Assembly (NCBI RefSeq): GCF_005893125.1
Contig: NZ_VCJS01000055.1
Coordinates: forward strand, 1 to 64,000
Source: Nonomuraea basaltis
Lineage (GTDB): Bacteria; Actinomycetota; Actinomycetes; Streptosporangiales; Streptosporangiaceae
Reading direction: 5' to 3'
DNA: 64,000 nt
In this document: one piece after another, positions 43,078-51,454 of the stretch
Layout of the letters: each line of letters starts with the position of its first letter
Numbering within the stretch: position 1 is the first letter of the stretch
Program-made: the position numbers and the translations under genes
Notes under the pieces: model-generated
What the model was told of the DNA's origin: nothing
Seen by the model: the letters and a program-made list of their open reading frames with translations, nothing else
Databases searched by the model: none

Positions 43078-43113
43078 AAGAGCGGGCCCGCGCGGTGTGC
43101 GGGGCCCGCTCTT
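43078..43113. terminator. Bidirectional terminator between deoR-type and coiled-coil genes
   Basis: AAGAGCGGGCCC (43078-43089) pairs with GGGCCCGCTCTT (43102-43113), giving a perfect 12-bp stem with A-rich and T-rich ends, between convergent genes. Confidence 0.85.
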
Positions 43114-43127
43114 GGGGCGGTATGGGG

Positions 43128-43397
43128 TTAGGCCGCCTCCAGCTTGCGCTGGATGCCGACGAGGATGTCCATCACCTTCGTGTGGTTCTCCTGCGCCGTC
43201 TTGTGGTTCTCCTGCATCGCCTTCTCCAAGGCGTCGAACCGGGTGTCGAACTTGGCGTCGAGTGCCTTGACGCGGTTGGCGACGCCGTTGATGCGCTCGG
43301 TGAGGTCTTGCGCCAGCTCTTGCTGATCTGCTCGGATTTGGATCACCTCGTTTTCGATCGCGGTGCAGAACGCCAGGCCCGTTTCCTTGATGCTCAA
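43128..43397 (-). CDS. Small coiled-coil protein of unknown function
   Basis: An 89-residue hydrophilic protein, nearly all helix, with heptad-like spacing (IENEVIQIRADQQELAQDL, RFDALEKAMQENHKTAQ, ENHTKVMDILVGIQRKL). I do not recognise the family. TTG 43397 is favoured because AAGGGAG lies 6 bases upstream; a longer frame upstream has no support. The ribosome site is inside an 8-bp hairpin (43405-43426), so translation may be controlled. It resembles short phage or mobile-element accessory proteins in style, but no other such sign is near. Confidence 0.7.
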   Translation of the reverse strand: MSIKETGLAFCTAIENEVIQIRADQQELAQDLTERINGVANRVKALDAKFDTRFDALEKAMQENHKTAQENHTKVMDILVGIQRKLEAA

Positions 43398-43689
43398 GAG
43401 TATCTCCCTTACTCTCGGGTAAGGGACCGGGGATGCTGAGGATCTCCGGTCCTTTTTCTTTGCCGGGAGCATACCCTTCTGATCGCCGCCGACAAGCGGG
43501 AATCGAAAGAAGATTCCCCAGGTCAAGTGGCATGTGGGAGTCTAAATTGGGAATGATCCGCCTTTGTTGGGGTGGCCTCTCTCGGTGCGCGTAACGCTTG
43601 TTTTGGCCATTTCCGCATGTGATTCGGATATGTCCATCTCGGCTGTGGTTCGTGTTCCATGTGGCTGGTCGTCTACTACGGGACGCGGC
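43398..43689. other. Leader and promoter region of the coiled-coil gene (292 bp)
   Basis: The part from 43405 to 43426 holds the ribosome-site hairpin; 43424-43452 can form a second stem (GGACCGG with CCGGTCC). The rest, up to the stop of the aldo-keto reductase gene, is less GC-rich (for example 43530-43640), fitting a promoter region. No gene is seen. Confidence 0.55.
43405..43426 (-). promoter_or_regulatory. Hairpin sequestering the ribosome-binding site
   Basis: On the plus strand TCCCTTAC (43405-43412) and GTAAGGGA (43419-43426) are perfect 8-bp arms with a 6-base loop. On the minus strand the arm next to the TTG start contains the Shine-Dalgarno GGGAG, so folding would hide it. Confidence 0.6.
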
Positions 43690-44583
43690 TCACTGGGGCG
43701 GCACGGCGGCCGACAGGCGGTCGTACTGCTCGTCGGTCAGTTCGACCGGCAGTGCGGCCACGTTCTCCTCCAGGTGGGCGATGGAGGAGGTGCCGGGGAT
43801 CGGGATCACGGTGGGGGAGCGGCGCAGCAGCCAGGCCAGGGACGCCTGCGCCGGCGTGACGCCGATCTCGCCCGCCATCTCGGCCAGCGGGCTTCCAGGG
43901 CCGGCGTGCGCGCCCGCCGCGATGGGGAAGTACGGCAGGAACGCGATGCCGTGCTCGGCGGCGTAGTCGACGACGGGCTCGTGCTGACGGGTGGCCAGGT
44001 TGTACATGTTCTGCACGCTCGCGATCGGAGTGATCTCCGACGCCTCGCGCAACTCGGCCACGCCGACCTCCGACAGGCCGATGTGGCGTACCTTGCCCTC
44101 GTCCTTGAGCTGCTTCAGCGCCCCGACCTGGTCGGCGAGCGGGTAGTCCGGATCGATCCGGTGCAACTGCAGCAGGTCGATCCGCTCCACGCGCAGCCGG
44201 CGCAGCGCCAGCTCGGCCTGCTGGCGCAGGTAGGCGGGGTGGCCGAGGGGCACCCATTCGGCAGGCGACGGGCGTACCACACCGATCTTGGTGGCCACCG
44301 TCACGCCGCCCGCGTACGGGTGCAGCGCCTCGGCGATCAGCTCCTCGTTGGCGCCCAGCGCGTAGGCGTCGGCGGTGTCGATCAGGTCGACGCCCAGCTC
44401 GACGGCCCTGCGCAGGAGCGCGACGGCGGTCGCCCGGTCGGCGGGGGCGCGCCAGATGTGGGCCTCCAAGGCGGAACGGGCGGGCTCGGGGCCGTCGGCC
44501 AGTCGCATGGCGCCGTACCCGATCCGGGTCACAGGGAGGTCGCCGCCAAGGGAGAACATGTGTGCGGTGGGAATCTCTCTCAT
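43690..44583 (-). CDS. Aldo-keto reductase
   Basis: A 297-residue (beta/alpha)8 NADPH-dependent oxidoreductase. The catalytic tetrad is visible: Asp and Tyr in DLIDTADAYALG, Lys in VATKIGV, His in LQLHRIDP. The C-terminal cofactor loop reads PIPGTSSIAHLEENV. The substrate is unknown. It is divergent from a MerR regulator, and a palindrome (44601-44616) between the starts suggests that this regulator controls it. Confidence 0.94.
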   Translation of the reverse strand: MREIPTAHMFSLGGDLPVTRIGYGAMRLADGPEPARSALEAHIWRAPADRATAVALLRRAVELGVDLIDTADAYALGANEELIAEALHPYAGGVTVATKIGVVRPSPAEWVPLGHPAYLRQQAELALRRLRVERIDLLQLHRIDPDYPLADQVGALKQLKDEGKVRHIGLSEVGVAELREASEITPIASVQNMYNLATRQHEPVVDYAAEHGIAFLPYFPIAAGAHAGPGSPLAEMAGEIGVTPAQASLAWLLRRSPTVIPIPGTSSIAHLEENVAALPVELTDEQYDRLSAAVPPQ

Positions 44584-44600
44584 GGCCGTAACGCTAAAAC

Positions 44601-44616
44601 CTCACATAGATGTGAG
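44601..44616. promoter_or_regulatory. Candidate MerR operator
   Basis: CTCACAT-AG-ATGTGAG is a perfect 7-bp inverted repeat with a 2-base centre, between the aldo-keto reductase and merR-type starts. MerR-family proteins bind such dyads, often inside an elongated promoter spacer. Confidence 0.7.
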
Positions 44617-44642
44617 ATGCAAGCCTGTGTGAGGAGCGTCAT

Positions 44643-45011
44643 ATGAAGATCGGAGCGCTGTCCCGGGAGACGGGGGTCAGCCAGAGGTTGCTGCGGTACT
44701 ACGAGGAGCAGGGGCTGCTGACCTCGTACCGGGCGGAGGGCGGCCACCGCCGTTACGCCGAGGACGCTCCGGTCGTGGTACGGCGCATCCGCACCCTGCT
44801 CGCCGCCGGCCTGCCGACCAAGGTCATCAAGGACGTGCTGCCGTGCACGTCCGACTCGGGCGAGGGGCTCGACGTCTGCACCCTCGGCCACCTCCGCGAC
44901 CGGCTCACGGGCCTGGACGAGCAGCTCGCCGAGATCCAGGCCACCCGCGACGCGCTCGCCACGATCCTGGCGGCCACTGAGCACTCCGGCGACCTGGCAG
45001 GCGCCGCCTGA
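44643..45011 (+). CDS. MerR-family transcriptional regulator
   Basis: A 122-residue regulator with the MerR winged HTH (KIGALSRETGVSQRLLRYYEEQGLL, RRYAEDAPVVVRRI) and a dimerisation helix (LDEQLAEIQATRDALATIL). The linker contains two Cys residues (PCTSDSGEGLDVCTL), conceivably redox- or metal-responsive, which is inference. ATG 44643 follows GAGGAGCGTCAT. Convergent with fadD15-like gene. Probable regulator of the divergent aldo-keto reductase. Confidence 0.93.
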   Translation: MKIGALSRETGVSQRLLRYYEEQGLLTSYRAEGGHRRYAEDAPVVVRRIRTLLAAGLPTKVIKDVLPCTSDSGEGLDVCTLGHLRDRLTGLDEQLAEIQATRDALATILAATEHSGDLAGAA

Positions 45012-45026
45012 CTCCGGCCGCGAGTC

Positions 45027-46775
45027 CTAGCGGCCGGTGTAGAGGTCGTCGATCTGCTTGGCGAAGTCGCGCATGATGAGCCCGCGCTTGACCTTCAGCG
45101 TCGGCGTCAGGTGGCCGCTGTCCTCGGTGATGTCCGCGTCCAGGATCGTGAACTTCTTGATCTGCTCGGCCTTCGACACCGACAGGTTCGCCCGGTCCAC
45201 CGCCGCCTGGATCTCCGCCTGCACCTTCGGGTCCGCGCGCAGCTCGGCCACCGACGAGCCGGCGGGCATGGCCTCGGGGTCGAGGGTGATCAGGGCGGCG
45301 ACGAACGGCCGGTCATCGCCGACGATCATGGCCTGGGAGACCAGCGGATGGGCGCGCAACGCGTCCTCCAGCGGCCCCGGCGCGACGTTCTTGCCCGCCG
45401 CCGTCACCAGGATCTCCTTCTTGCGCCCGGTGATCCGCAGATAGCCGTCGGTGTCCAGATCGCCCACGTCGCCCGTGTGGAACCAGCCGTCGGAGTCGAT
45501 CACCTCGGCCGTGGCAGTGTCGTTCTTCCAGTAGCCGTCGAAGATGTTCCGGCCCTTGGCCAGGACCTCGCCGTCGTCGGCGATGCGCAGGGTGACGCCG
45601 GGCAGGGGCTTGCCCACGGTGCCGATCTTGTTGGCGCCCGGCATGTTGACCGAGCACGGCGCGGAGGTCTCGGTCAGCCCGTAGCCCTCGAAGACCTCGA
45701 TGGCGGCGCCCTTGAAGAAGTGCCCGAGCCGCTCGCCCAGCGCCGACCCGCCGGAAACGGCGGCCGAGAGCCGGCCGCCGGTGGCTGCCCGCAGCTTGGC
45801 GTAGACCAGCCTGTCGAACAGGGCGTGCTGCAGCCGCAGCCCCAGCGGCGCCCCGCCCGAGCTCTCGGCGCGGCTCCAGGCCACCGCCACGTCCACGGCG
45901 CGGGCGAAGATCTTGCCCTTGCCGCCCGCGATGGCCTTCTGCTCGGCCCCGTTGTAGACCTTCTCGAACACACGCGGCACGCCCAGCAGGAACGTGGGCT
46001 TGAAGTCCTGCAGGTCGGGAGCGACGTTCTTCATGTTCGGGGTGTGCGCCATGATCGCGCCCGCCTCGATCAGCACCACCTGGATCATCCGCGCGAAGAT
46101 GTGCGCCAGCGGCAGGAACAGCAGCGCCGCCGGGTCCTTGCGGCTGAACAGCGGCTCCAGCGGCCCCCGCAGCACGTTGAGCGCGGTGAACAGCAGGTTG
46201 TCGTGGGTGATGCGGCAGCCCTTGGGCCGGCCCGTGGTGCCGGAGGTGTAGACGACCGTGGCCAGGTCGGCGGCGACGACCCGCTTCCTGCGCTCCTCCA
46301 CGTCGGCGTCCGTGACGGCGCCGGTCTCCAGCGTGCCGTCGATCCGCCAGACCGCCTTGAGCTCGGGCGCCGCCTCGCGCACCGTCGCCTCGTGCGCGTC
46401 CTGCTCGGCGAAGACCGCCTTGGCCTCGCTGTCGGCCAGGATCCACCTGACCTGCTCCACCGACGACGTCTCGTAGATCGGCACGGTGACCGCGCCCACG
46501 GACCAGATCGCGTAATCGGCCAGTGTCCACTCGTAGCGGGTGCGTGACATCAGCGCGACCCGGTCGCCGTGCTCGACGCCCGCCGCGATCAGGCCCTTGG
46601 CCACCTCGACCACCTGGTCGCGGAACTCGGACGCGGTGACCACCGGCCACCCGTCGCCGATCTTGCGGCGCATGACGACGGCGCCGGGCTCCTGCTCGGC
46701 CCGTCTGAAGACCGTGTCGGGCAGGCTTGCCGAGGCAGGCACGTCGACCAGGACCGGGACGGTGTACTCGCGCAC
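45027..46775 (-). CDS. fadD15: Long-chain fatty acid-CoA ligase (FadD15 type)
   Basis: A 582-residue adenylate-forming enzyme that activates fatty acids to acyl-CoA via acyl-AMP. The AMP-binding motif is YTSGTTGRPKGCRITH; further signatures are GYGLTETSAP, DGWFHTGDVGDLDTDGYLRITGRKKE and the C-terminal catalytic Lys region (LTPTLKVKRG). It matches mycobacterial FadD15 in both sequence style and location next to an SRPBCC/ArsA/PlsC block. ATG or GTG near 46775 starts the protein; a short AGGAG-like ribosome site precedes it. Confidence 0.92.
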   Translation of the reverse strand: MREYTVPVLVDVPASASLPDTVFRRAEQEPGAVVMRRKIGDGWPVVTASEFRDQVVEVAKGLIAAGVEHGDRVALMSRTRYEWTLADYAIWSVGAVTVPIYETSSVEQVRWILADSEAKAVFAEQDAHEATVREAAPELKAVWRIDGTLETGAVTDADVEERRKRVVAADLATVVYTSGTTGRPKGCRITHDNLLFTALNVLRGPLEPLFSRKDPAALLFLPLAHIFARMIQVVLIEAGAIMAHTPNMKNVAPDLQDFKPTFLLGVPRVFEKVYNGAEQKAIAGGKGKIFARAVDVAVAWSRAESSGGAPLGLRLQHALFDRLVYAKLRAATGGRLSAAVSGGSALGERLGHFFKGAAIEVFEGYGLTETSAPCSVNMPGANKIGTVGKPLPGVTLRIADDGEVLAKGRNIFDGYWKNDTATAEVIDSDGWFHTGDVGDLDTDGYLRITGRKKEILVTAAGKNVAPGPLEDALRAHPLVSQAMIVGDDRPFVAALITLDPEAMPAGSSVAELRADPKVQAEIQAAVDRANLSVSKAEQIKKFTILDADITEDSGHLTPTLKVKRGLIMRDFAKQIDDLYTGR

Positions 46776-46900
46776 GAATCAAACTCCTCTTCGGGGACGC
46801 CTGGACGTTACCGCCTTAAGTTACGCGCCGGTAGCGCCGTCATTGAGGCGTTATGAAGGGCCTTCATCACGCTAGCAGCCGTCACTCATAGGATTCCCTC

Positions 46901-47668
46901 ATGAGGGTCCATGTTGTGAGTGACGTGCACGGCAGGGCCGACGCGCTGGCCAGGGCGGGCGACGGCGCCGACGCGCTGGTCTGCCTGGGCGACCTGATCC
47001 TCTTCGTCGACTACGACGACCACGCGCAGGGCATCTTCGCCGACCTGTTCGGCGCGGACAAGGCCGCCGAGTTCATCGGCCTGCGCACGGCCAGGCGGTT
47101 CGACGAGGCCAGGGCCATGTCCGCGGCGCTGTGGGCCACGCTCGACGGCGACCCGCGCGAGCACATCGAGCGCAACGTCCGCGCCCAGTACGAGACCCTC
47201 TTCGCCGCCATGCCGACGCCCGCCTACCTGACCTACGGCAACGTGGACATCCCGCGCCTGTGGTCCGACTACCTGCGGCCGGGCCACCAGGTGCTCGACG
47301 GGCAGGTCACGAAGATCGGCGGGCTGCGGTTCGGGTTCGTGGGCGGCGGGCTCCAGACCCCCTACCGCACCCCCTACGAGCTCAGCGACGAGGAGTACGC
47401 CGCCAAGGTCGAGGCGGTCGGCGAGGTCGACGTATTGTGCTGCCACATCCCGCCCGCCGTGCCCGAGCTGCTCTACGACGTCGTGGCCAGGCGGTTCGAG
47501 CGCGGCAGCGAGGCCACGCTGGAGGCGATCAGGCGTACGCAGCCGCGCTACGCCCTGTTCGGCCACGTCCACAACCCGCTCCACGGCCGCGCCCGCGTCG
47601 GGCGTACCGAATGCGTGAACGTGGGCCATTTCCGGGGAAAGGGCGTCCCGTTCATCCTCGAATGGTGA
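46901..47668 (+). CDS. Metallophosphoesterase
   Basis: A 255-residue calcineurin-like phosphoesterase. Metal-binding motifs: SDVHGR (residues 7-12), CLGDLI, GNVD, CCHIPP and GHVHNPL. All core residues for two metal ions are present. The N-terminus starts at ATG 46901 just before the first strand. The substrate is unknown. It is divergent from fadD15 and upstream of an SRPBCC gene on the same strand; this trio is conserved in Streptomyces, from memory. Confidence 0.92.
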   Translation: MRVHVVSDVHGRADALARAGDGADALVCLGDLILFVDYDDHAQGIFADLFGADKAAEFIGLRTARRFDEARAMSAALWATLDGDPREHIERNVRAQYETLFAAMPTPAYLTYGNVDIPRLWSDYLRPGHQVLDGQVTKIGGLRFGFVGGGLQTPYRTPYELSDEEYAAKVEAVGEVDVLCCHIPPAVPELLYDVVARRFERGSEATLEAIRRTQPRYALFGHVHNPLHGRARVGRTECVNVGHFRGKGVPFILEW

Positions 47669-47737
47669 GCTGACCGATACAGCCGACCCCGTTCAGCGGT
47701 CCACCGCAAGCAGCGGATTGTGCACTACGGTGGTCGC

Positions 47738-48175
47738 ATGGCTGATCGAACCACTTCGAGCACCACCATCGGCGCCGGTCGCGCCGAGGTCATGGCGGTC
47801 ATCGCGGACTTCCCGGCCTATCCGGAATGGGCCGGCTCGATCAAGAGCGCCGAGGTCCTCAGCGCCGGCGAGGACGGCAGAGCCGAGACGGTGCGGTTCG
47901 TCCTCGACGCCGGGATGATCAGCGACACCTACACCCTGGGCTACACCTGGCAGGACGACGAGAGCGTCAGCTGGCAGGTGGTCGAGCCGGGCAAGATGGT
48001 CTCCGACCTCAGGGGGAGTTACCGGCTCGACGACTCGGGCAGTGGCACTGACGTGACGTACGAACTGGCGGTCGATCTGAGCGTGCCCATGATCGGCATG
48101 ATCAAGCGCAAGGCGGAGAAGGTGATCGTGGACACCGCGCTCAAGGGCCTCAAAAAGCGCGTCGAAGGCCGCTGA
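47738..48175 (+). CDS. SRPBCC-family (polyketide cyclase/START-like) protein
   Basis: A 145-residue helix-grip protein with a hydrophobic cavity fold (IGAGRAEVMAVIADFPAYPEWAGSIKSAEVL; GSYRLDDSGSGTDVTYELAVDL). It resembles mycobacterial Rv2185c, which sits in the same gene order. Such proteins bind lipids or hydrophobic metabolites; no catalytic motif is certain. ATG 47738 is chosen at the start of the conserved region. It is followed by the ArsA-like gene after one base, so co-expression is likely. Confidence 0.9.
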   Translation: MADRTTSSTTIGAGRAEVMAVIADFPAYPEWAGSIKSAEVLSAGEDGRAETVRFVLDAGMISDTYTLGYTWQDDESVSWQVVEPGKMVSDLRGSYRLDDSGSGTDVTYELAVDLSVPMIGMIKRKAEKVIVDTALKGLKKRVEGR

Positions 48176-48176
48176 G

Positions 48177-49340
48177 TTGAGCCCGCGGGTCCTGCTCTTC
48201 ACCGGCAAGGGCGGCGTCGGCAAGACCACGGCCGCCGCCGCGACCGCAACGCTTGCCGCGAGCCGCGGCCTCAAGACGCTCATCGTCTCCACCGACACCG
48301 CGCACTCGCTGGCCGACGCGCTCGCCGTCGAGCCCGGCGAGGTCGCGCCCGGCCTGCACCTGCACCAGGTCGACACGCAGAAGACGCTGGAGCGCCACTG
48401 GGGCGAGCTGCAGGAATACGCCAGGGGCGTGCTGATCGAGCTGGGCCTCGACGAGATCACCTCCGAGGAGATCACGGTGCTGCCGGGCGCCGAGGAGGTC
48501 ATCGCCCTCCTCGAACTGCGCGAGCACGCCCGCGAGGGCCGCTGGGACGTGATCGTCGTCGACTGCGCCCCCACCGCCGAGACGCTGCGCCTGCTGGCCC
48601 TGCCCGAGGCGCTCGACTGGCACGTCAGCAGGCTCATGCCGGTCGGCCGCAAGCTCGTGAGGCTCGTCTCGCCGTTCGTCCGCAGCGTCGCGCACGTCAG
48701 CGCGCCCGGTGAGGACGTCATGAACGCGGGCGAGCGCTTCCACCGCGGTCTCATGGAGGTCCGCGAGCTGCTCACCGGCGAGAACGCCTCGGTGCGGCTC
48801 GTGCTCACCCCGGAGTCGGTGGTGCTCGCCGAGGCCAGGCGCACCCTCACCTCGCTCAACCTGTACGGCTACCGCGTCGACGCCGTGATCGCCAACCGGG
48901 TGTTCCCCGCCGGCGGCGCCGACGAATGGCGCGCCCAGTGGGTGGCGGCCCAGTCGCGGCTGCTGGCCGAGGCGGAGCAGTCGTTCGCGCCGCTGCCCAT
49001 CCACGTCGTCCCCTACCTGCCCGCCGAGCCGGTCGGCAAGGACGCGCTGGCCGCGGTGGGCGCGGATCTCTACGGCTCGTCCGACCCGTTCGCCGCCCCG
49101 GCCGTCGAGCCGCCGCTGCGGCTGAGCGCCGACGAGCTGGCCCTCGCCCTGCCCGGTGCCGACCGCGACGACGTGGACCTGGCCCGCAAGGGCGACGAGC
49201 TGATCATCACCGCGGGCCCGTACCGGAGGATCCTGGCGCTTCCCGTGGCGCTGGCCCGCAGGAAGATCAGCGGGGCTGTGCTCCGCGACGGTGTGCTCCG
49301 GGTAGCGTTCAGCTCGGGGAGCGAGTCCGAGACCCGATGA
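48177..49340 (+). CDS. ArsA/GET3-like ATPase
   Basis: A 387-residue SIMIBI-class ATPase. Deviant Walker A with signature Lys: FTGKGGVGKTTAAA; switch I region STDTAHSLADAL; switch II VIVVDCAPTAETLRLL; A-loop region PYLPAEPVGKDAL. The C-terminal part (about 320-387) has a small beta domain (LIITAGPYRRILALPVAL) of the alpha-crystallin-like type seen in actinobacterial homologues (Rv2184c type). No arsenic genes are near, so arsenite transport is unlikely; a targeting or scaffold role is inferred. TTG 48177 starts one base after the SRPBCC stop. Confidence 0.9.
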   Translation: MSPRVLLFTGKGGVGKTTAAAATATLAASRGLKTLIVSTDTAHSLADALAVEPGEVAPGLHLHQVDTQKTLERHWGELQEYARGVLIELGLDEITSEEITVLPGAEEVIALLELREHAREGRWDVIVVDCAPTAETLRLLALPEALDWHVSRLMPVGRKLVRLVSPFVRSVAHVSAPGEDVMNAGERFHRGLMEVRELLTGENASVRLVLTPESVVLAEARRTLTSLNLYGYRVDAVIANRVFPAGGADEWRAQWVAAQSRLLAEAEQSFAPLPIHVVPYLPAEPVGKDALAAVGADLYGSSDPFAAPAVEPPLRLSADELALALPGADRDDVDLARKGDELIITAGPYRRILALPVALARRKISGAVLRDGVLRVAFSSGSESETR

Positions 49341-49762
49341 GCTACCCGGGACGCAGGGAGGGCCAGATGACCGAGAGCAACGACAGAGATCCGATCGGGA
49401 CCGTCGCCGACGAGGCGCGCAAGCTGTTCGACTCCATTCAGGGACGCGCCACGCGCCAGGTCGGCAGGAGCATGTTCAACTCGTTCACCAGCGGCGGCCG
49501 CAGGGAACGGGACGTTTGGGAGGAGGCGGTGTCCGAGCCTCACGACGAGTACATCTGCCGCGCCTGCCCGTTCTGCCGGGCGATCGCGGCCCGGCGCGAG
49601 TCGGGCTCCGACGTGACCGGGCACCTGATGGCCGCGGGCGGCGAGCTGTTCGCCGCGTTCCGCGAGGCGCTGGAGGCGCTCAACCGGCCCGCCCCCCGCA
49701 GGCCGCAGGAGCGCGACGACCGCGATCGCCGTGACGACGTGGAACACATAGATCTGGGATAG
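49337..49762 (+). CDS. Small Cys-cluster protein (DUF5304-like)
   Basis: A 141-residue protein with an amphipathic first half (DPIGTVADEARKLFDSIQGR), a CRACPFCRA cluster (Cys-x2-Cys-x2-Cys, about 75-81) followed by a helix, and a charged Arg/Asp tail. The fold is unknown; the Cys cluster could bind zinc. ATG 49337 overlaps the ArsA-like stop by 4 bases; a second ATG at 49367, after GGGAGGG, may be the main start. Homologues follow the ArsA-like gene in other actinobacteria (Rv2183c type). Confidence 0.8.
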   Translation: MSYPGRREGQMTESNDRDPIGTVADEARKLFDSIQGRATRQVGRSMFNSFTSGGRRERDVWEEAVSEPHDEYICRACPFCRAIAARRESGSDVTGHLMAAGGELFAAFREALEALNRPAPRRPQERDDRDRRDDVEHIDLG

Positions 49763-49776
49763 GGAGAACAACGGGC

Positions 49777-50709
49777 ATGCTCACGATCGGTGTCGACATC
49801 GGCGGGACCAAGGTCGCCGCGGGTGTGGTCGACGACCAGGGGAAGATCGTCGCCCAGACGCTGCGGCCCACCGCCGCCGACCGCCCCGACGTGGTGGCCG
49901 AGACAGTGGTCGACGTCGTTCGCGAGCTGTCCGCGGGCAGGGAGATCGAGGCCGTCGGGGTGGGCGCGGCCGGGTTCGTCGACGAGACGCGCTCGATGGT
50001 GCGCTTCGCGCCCAACCTCGCCTGGCGCGAGGAGCCGCTGCAGAAGAAGATCAGCGGCCTCGTCGGCCTGCCGGTCGTGATCGAGAACGACGCCAACGCC
50101 ATGGCCTGGGGCGAGGCCAGGTTCGGCGCCGGGCGCGGCCAGGCCTACGTGGTCTGCGTGACGCTCGGCACCGGCATCGGCGGCGGCCTGGTCTTCGACG
50201 GCGCGCTCTACCGCGGCCGCTGGGGCATGGGCGCCGAGATGGGCCACATGCAGGTCGTCCCCGGCGGGCGGCCGTGCGGCTGCGGCAACGTCGGCTGCTG
50301 GGAGCAGTACGCCAGCGGCCAAGCCCTCGTCAAGGAGGCCAGAGAGCTGGCCTCGGCCCGCCCCGAGCAGGCCGGGATCCTGCTGGGGCTGGCCGGCGGC
50401 AAGATCGAGGGCGAGGAGGTGACCGAGGCCGCGCGCCTGGGCGACGAGGTCTCGCTGGCCGCGTTCGCCGCCTTCGCCGACTGGCTCGGCCAGGGCATGG
50501 CCGACCTGGCGGCGGTGCTCGACCCCGGCTGCTTCATCGTCGGTGGCGGCGTGTCCAGGGCCGCCGACCTGTTCATCGACCGCGCCCGGGCGACCTTCGC
50601 CGAGCGCATCACCGGCCGCGGGCACCGGCCGCTCGCCGAGATCCGGCTGGCCGAGCTGGGCGCCTCGGCCGGGGTGGTAGGCGCCGCCGACCTGGCCAGA
50701 CTCCGCTAG
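49777..50709 (+). CDS. glkA: ROK-family glucokinase
   Basis: A 310-residue ROK kinase phosphorylating glucose. The ATP motif is GVDIGGTKVAAGV; the active Asp lies in ENDANAMAWGEA; the phosphate loop VTLGTGIGGGLV; the zinc motif CGCGNVGCWEQYASG. There is no N-terminal HTH, so it is a kinase rather than a ROK repressor. In Streptomyces the homologous GlkA also mediates carbon catabolite repression and lies in the same neighbourhood. ATG 49777 follows GGGAG, 14 bases after the Cys-cluster gene. Confidence 0.94.
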   Translation: MLTIGVDIGGTKVAAGVVDDQGKIVAQTLRPTAADRPDVVAETVVDVVRELSAGREIEAVGVGAAGFVDETRSMVRFAPNLAWREEPLQKKISGLVGLPVVIENDANAMAWGEARFGAGRGQAYVVCVTLGTGIGGGLVFDGALYRGRWGMGAEMGHMQVVPGGRPCGCGNVGCWEQYASGQALVKEARELASARPEQAGILLGLAGGKIEGEEVTEAARLGDEVSLAAFAAFADWLGQGMADLAAVLDPGCFIVGGGVSRAADLFIDRARATFAERITGRGHRPLAEIRLAELGASAGVVGAADLARLR

Positions 50710-50720
50710 AGACGGGCCGC

Positions 50721-51416
50721 GTGACGATCAGGGTCGGCACCTACAACCTGCACGGGATGCGCGACAGCGTGCCCGCGCTGACCAGGGTCATCGCCGCCAT
50801 GCGCGCCGACGTGCTGTGCGTGCAGGAGGCGCCCAGGTTCGGCCGCTGGCGGGCCAGACGCAGGGCGCTGGCCGCCGCGGCGGGACTGCGGGTGGCCACC
50901 ACGGGCAGGCTGGGCGGCGTGGCCGTGCTCACCGGCCCCCGCGTCCGCGTGCTGCGGGCCCAGAGCCACGCCCTTCGGGTCTTCCTCGGGCTGGAGCTGC
51001 GCGGGCTGGCGGTCGCCGTGGTGGAGGCCGAAGGGGAGCGGCTGGCCGTCGGCTCGCTCCACCTCGACCTCAACGACCCGGCCAGGGTCCACCACGCGGC
51101 CGAGGCGGTGGCGCTGATGGAGCACGCGGCCGCCCCGTTCGGCGCGGCGATCGTGCTCGGCGGGGACGTCAACGAGCAGCCGCACCAGCCGGCCTGGCGC
51201 TATCTCGCCGGGCGGCTGGCCGACTGCTACGCGGTGGCGCCCAAGGGCGGCGGGCTGACGTTCACGGCCGCGCGGCCCGCCGTACGCATCGACGGGGTGT
51301 TCGCCGCGCGCGAGGCGCATGTCATGTCGTGCGGGGGAGTGGATGCCGGAATCGCCGATCTAGAAGGGGCCAGCGACCATCTGCCGGTCGTCGCTGAGTT
51401 GAGAGTTGGGCACTAA
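50721..51416 (+). CDS. Endonuclease/exonuclease/phosphatase (EEP) family protein
   Basis: A 231-residue EEP-fold hydrolase. Motifs: TYNLHGM, VLCVQEAP (metal Glu), GSLHLDL, GGDVNEQP, and SDHLPVVAEL at the end. All catalytic residues are present. It is cytoplasmic since no signal peptide is seen; the substrate (nucleic acid, inositol phosphate or lipid) is unknown. GTG 50721 lies 11 bases after glkA, so the genes are probably co-transcribed. Confidence 0.9.
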   Translation: MTIRVGTYNLHGMRDSVPALTRVIAAMRADVLCVQEAPRFGRWRARRRALAAAAGLRVATTGRLGGVAVLTGPRVRVLRAQSHALRVFLGLELRGLAVAVVEAEGERLAVGSLHLDLNDPARVHHAAEAVALMEHAAAPFGAAIVLGGDVNEQPHQPAWRYLAGRLADCYAVAPKGGGLTFTAARPAVRIDGVFAAREAHVMSCGGVDAGIADLEGASDHLPVVAELRVGH

Positions 51417-51454
51417 CGGGCAAGAAGGGCCGTCCTGCCCGTAGCATTTGCACC

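Noticed and set aside
43424-43452. Plus-strand terminator (GGACCGG/CCGGTCC then TTTTT)
   Set aside because: The only upstream plus-strand gene already has a terminator at 43078-43113, and this stem lies in the leader of the minus-strand gene. It may be a leader hairpin instead.
48177-49340. Arsenite efflux ATPase
   Set aside because: A single ATPase half with an actinobacterial C-terminal domain and no ars genes nearby; arsenic transport is not supported.
49777-50709. ROK transcriptional repressor
   Set aside because: There is no N-terminal helix-turn-helix and the kinase residues are intact.
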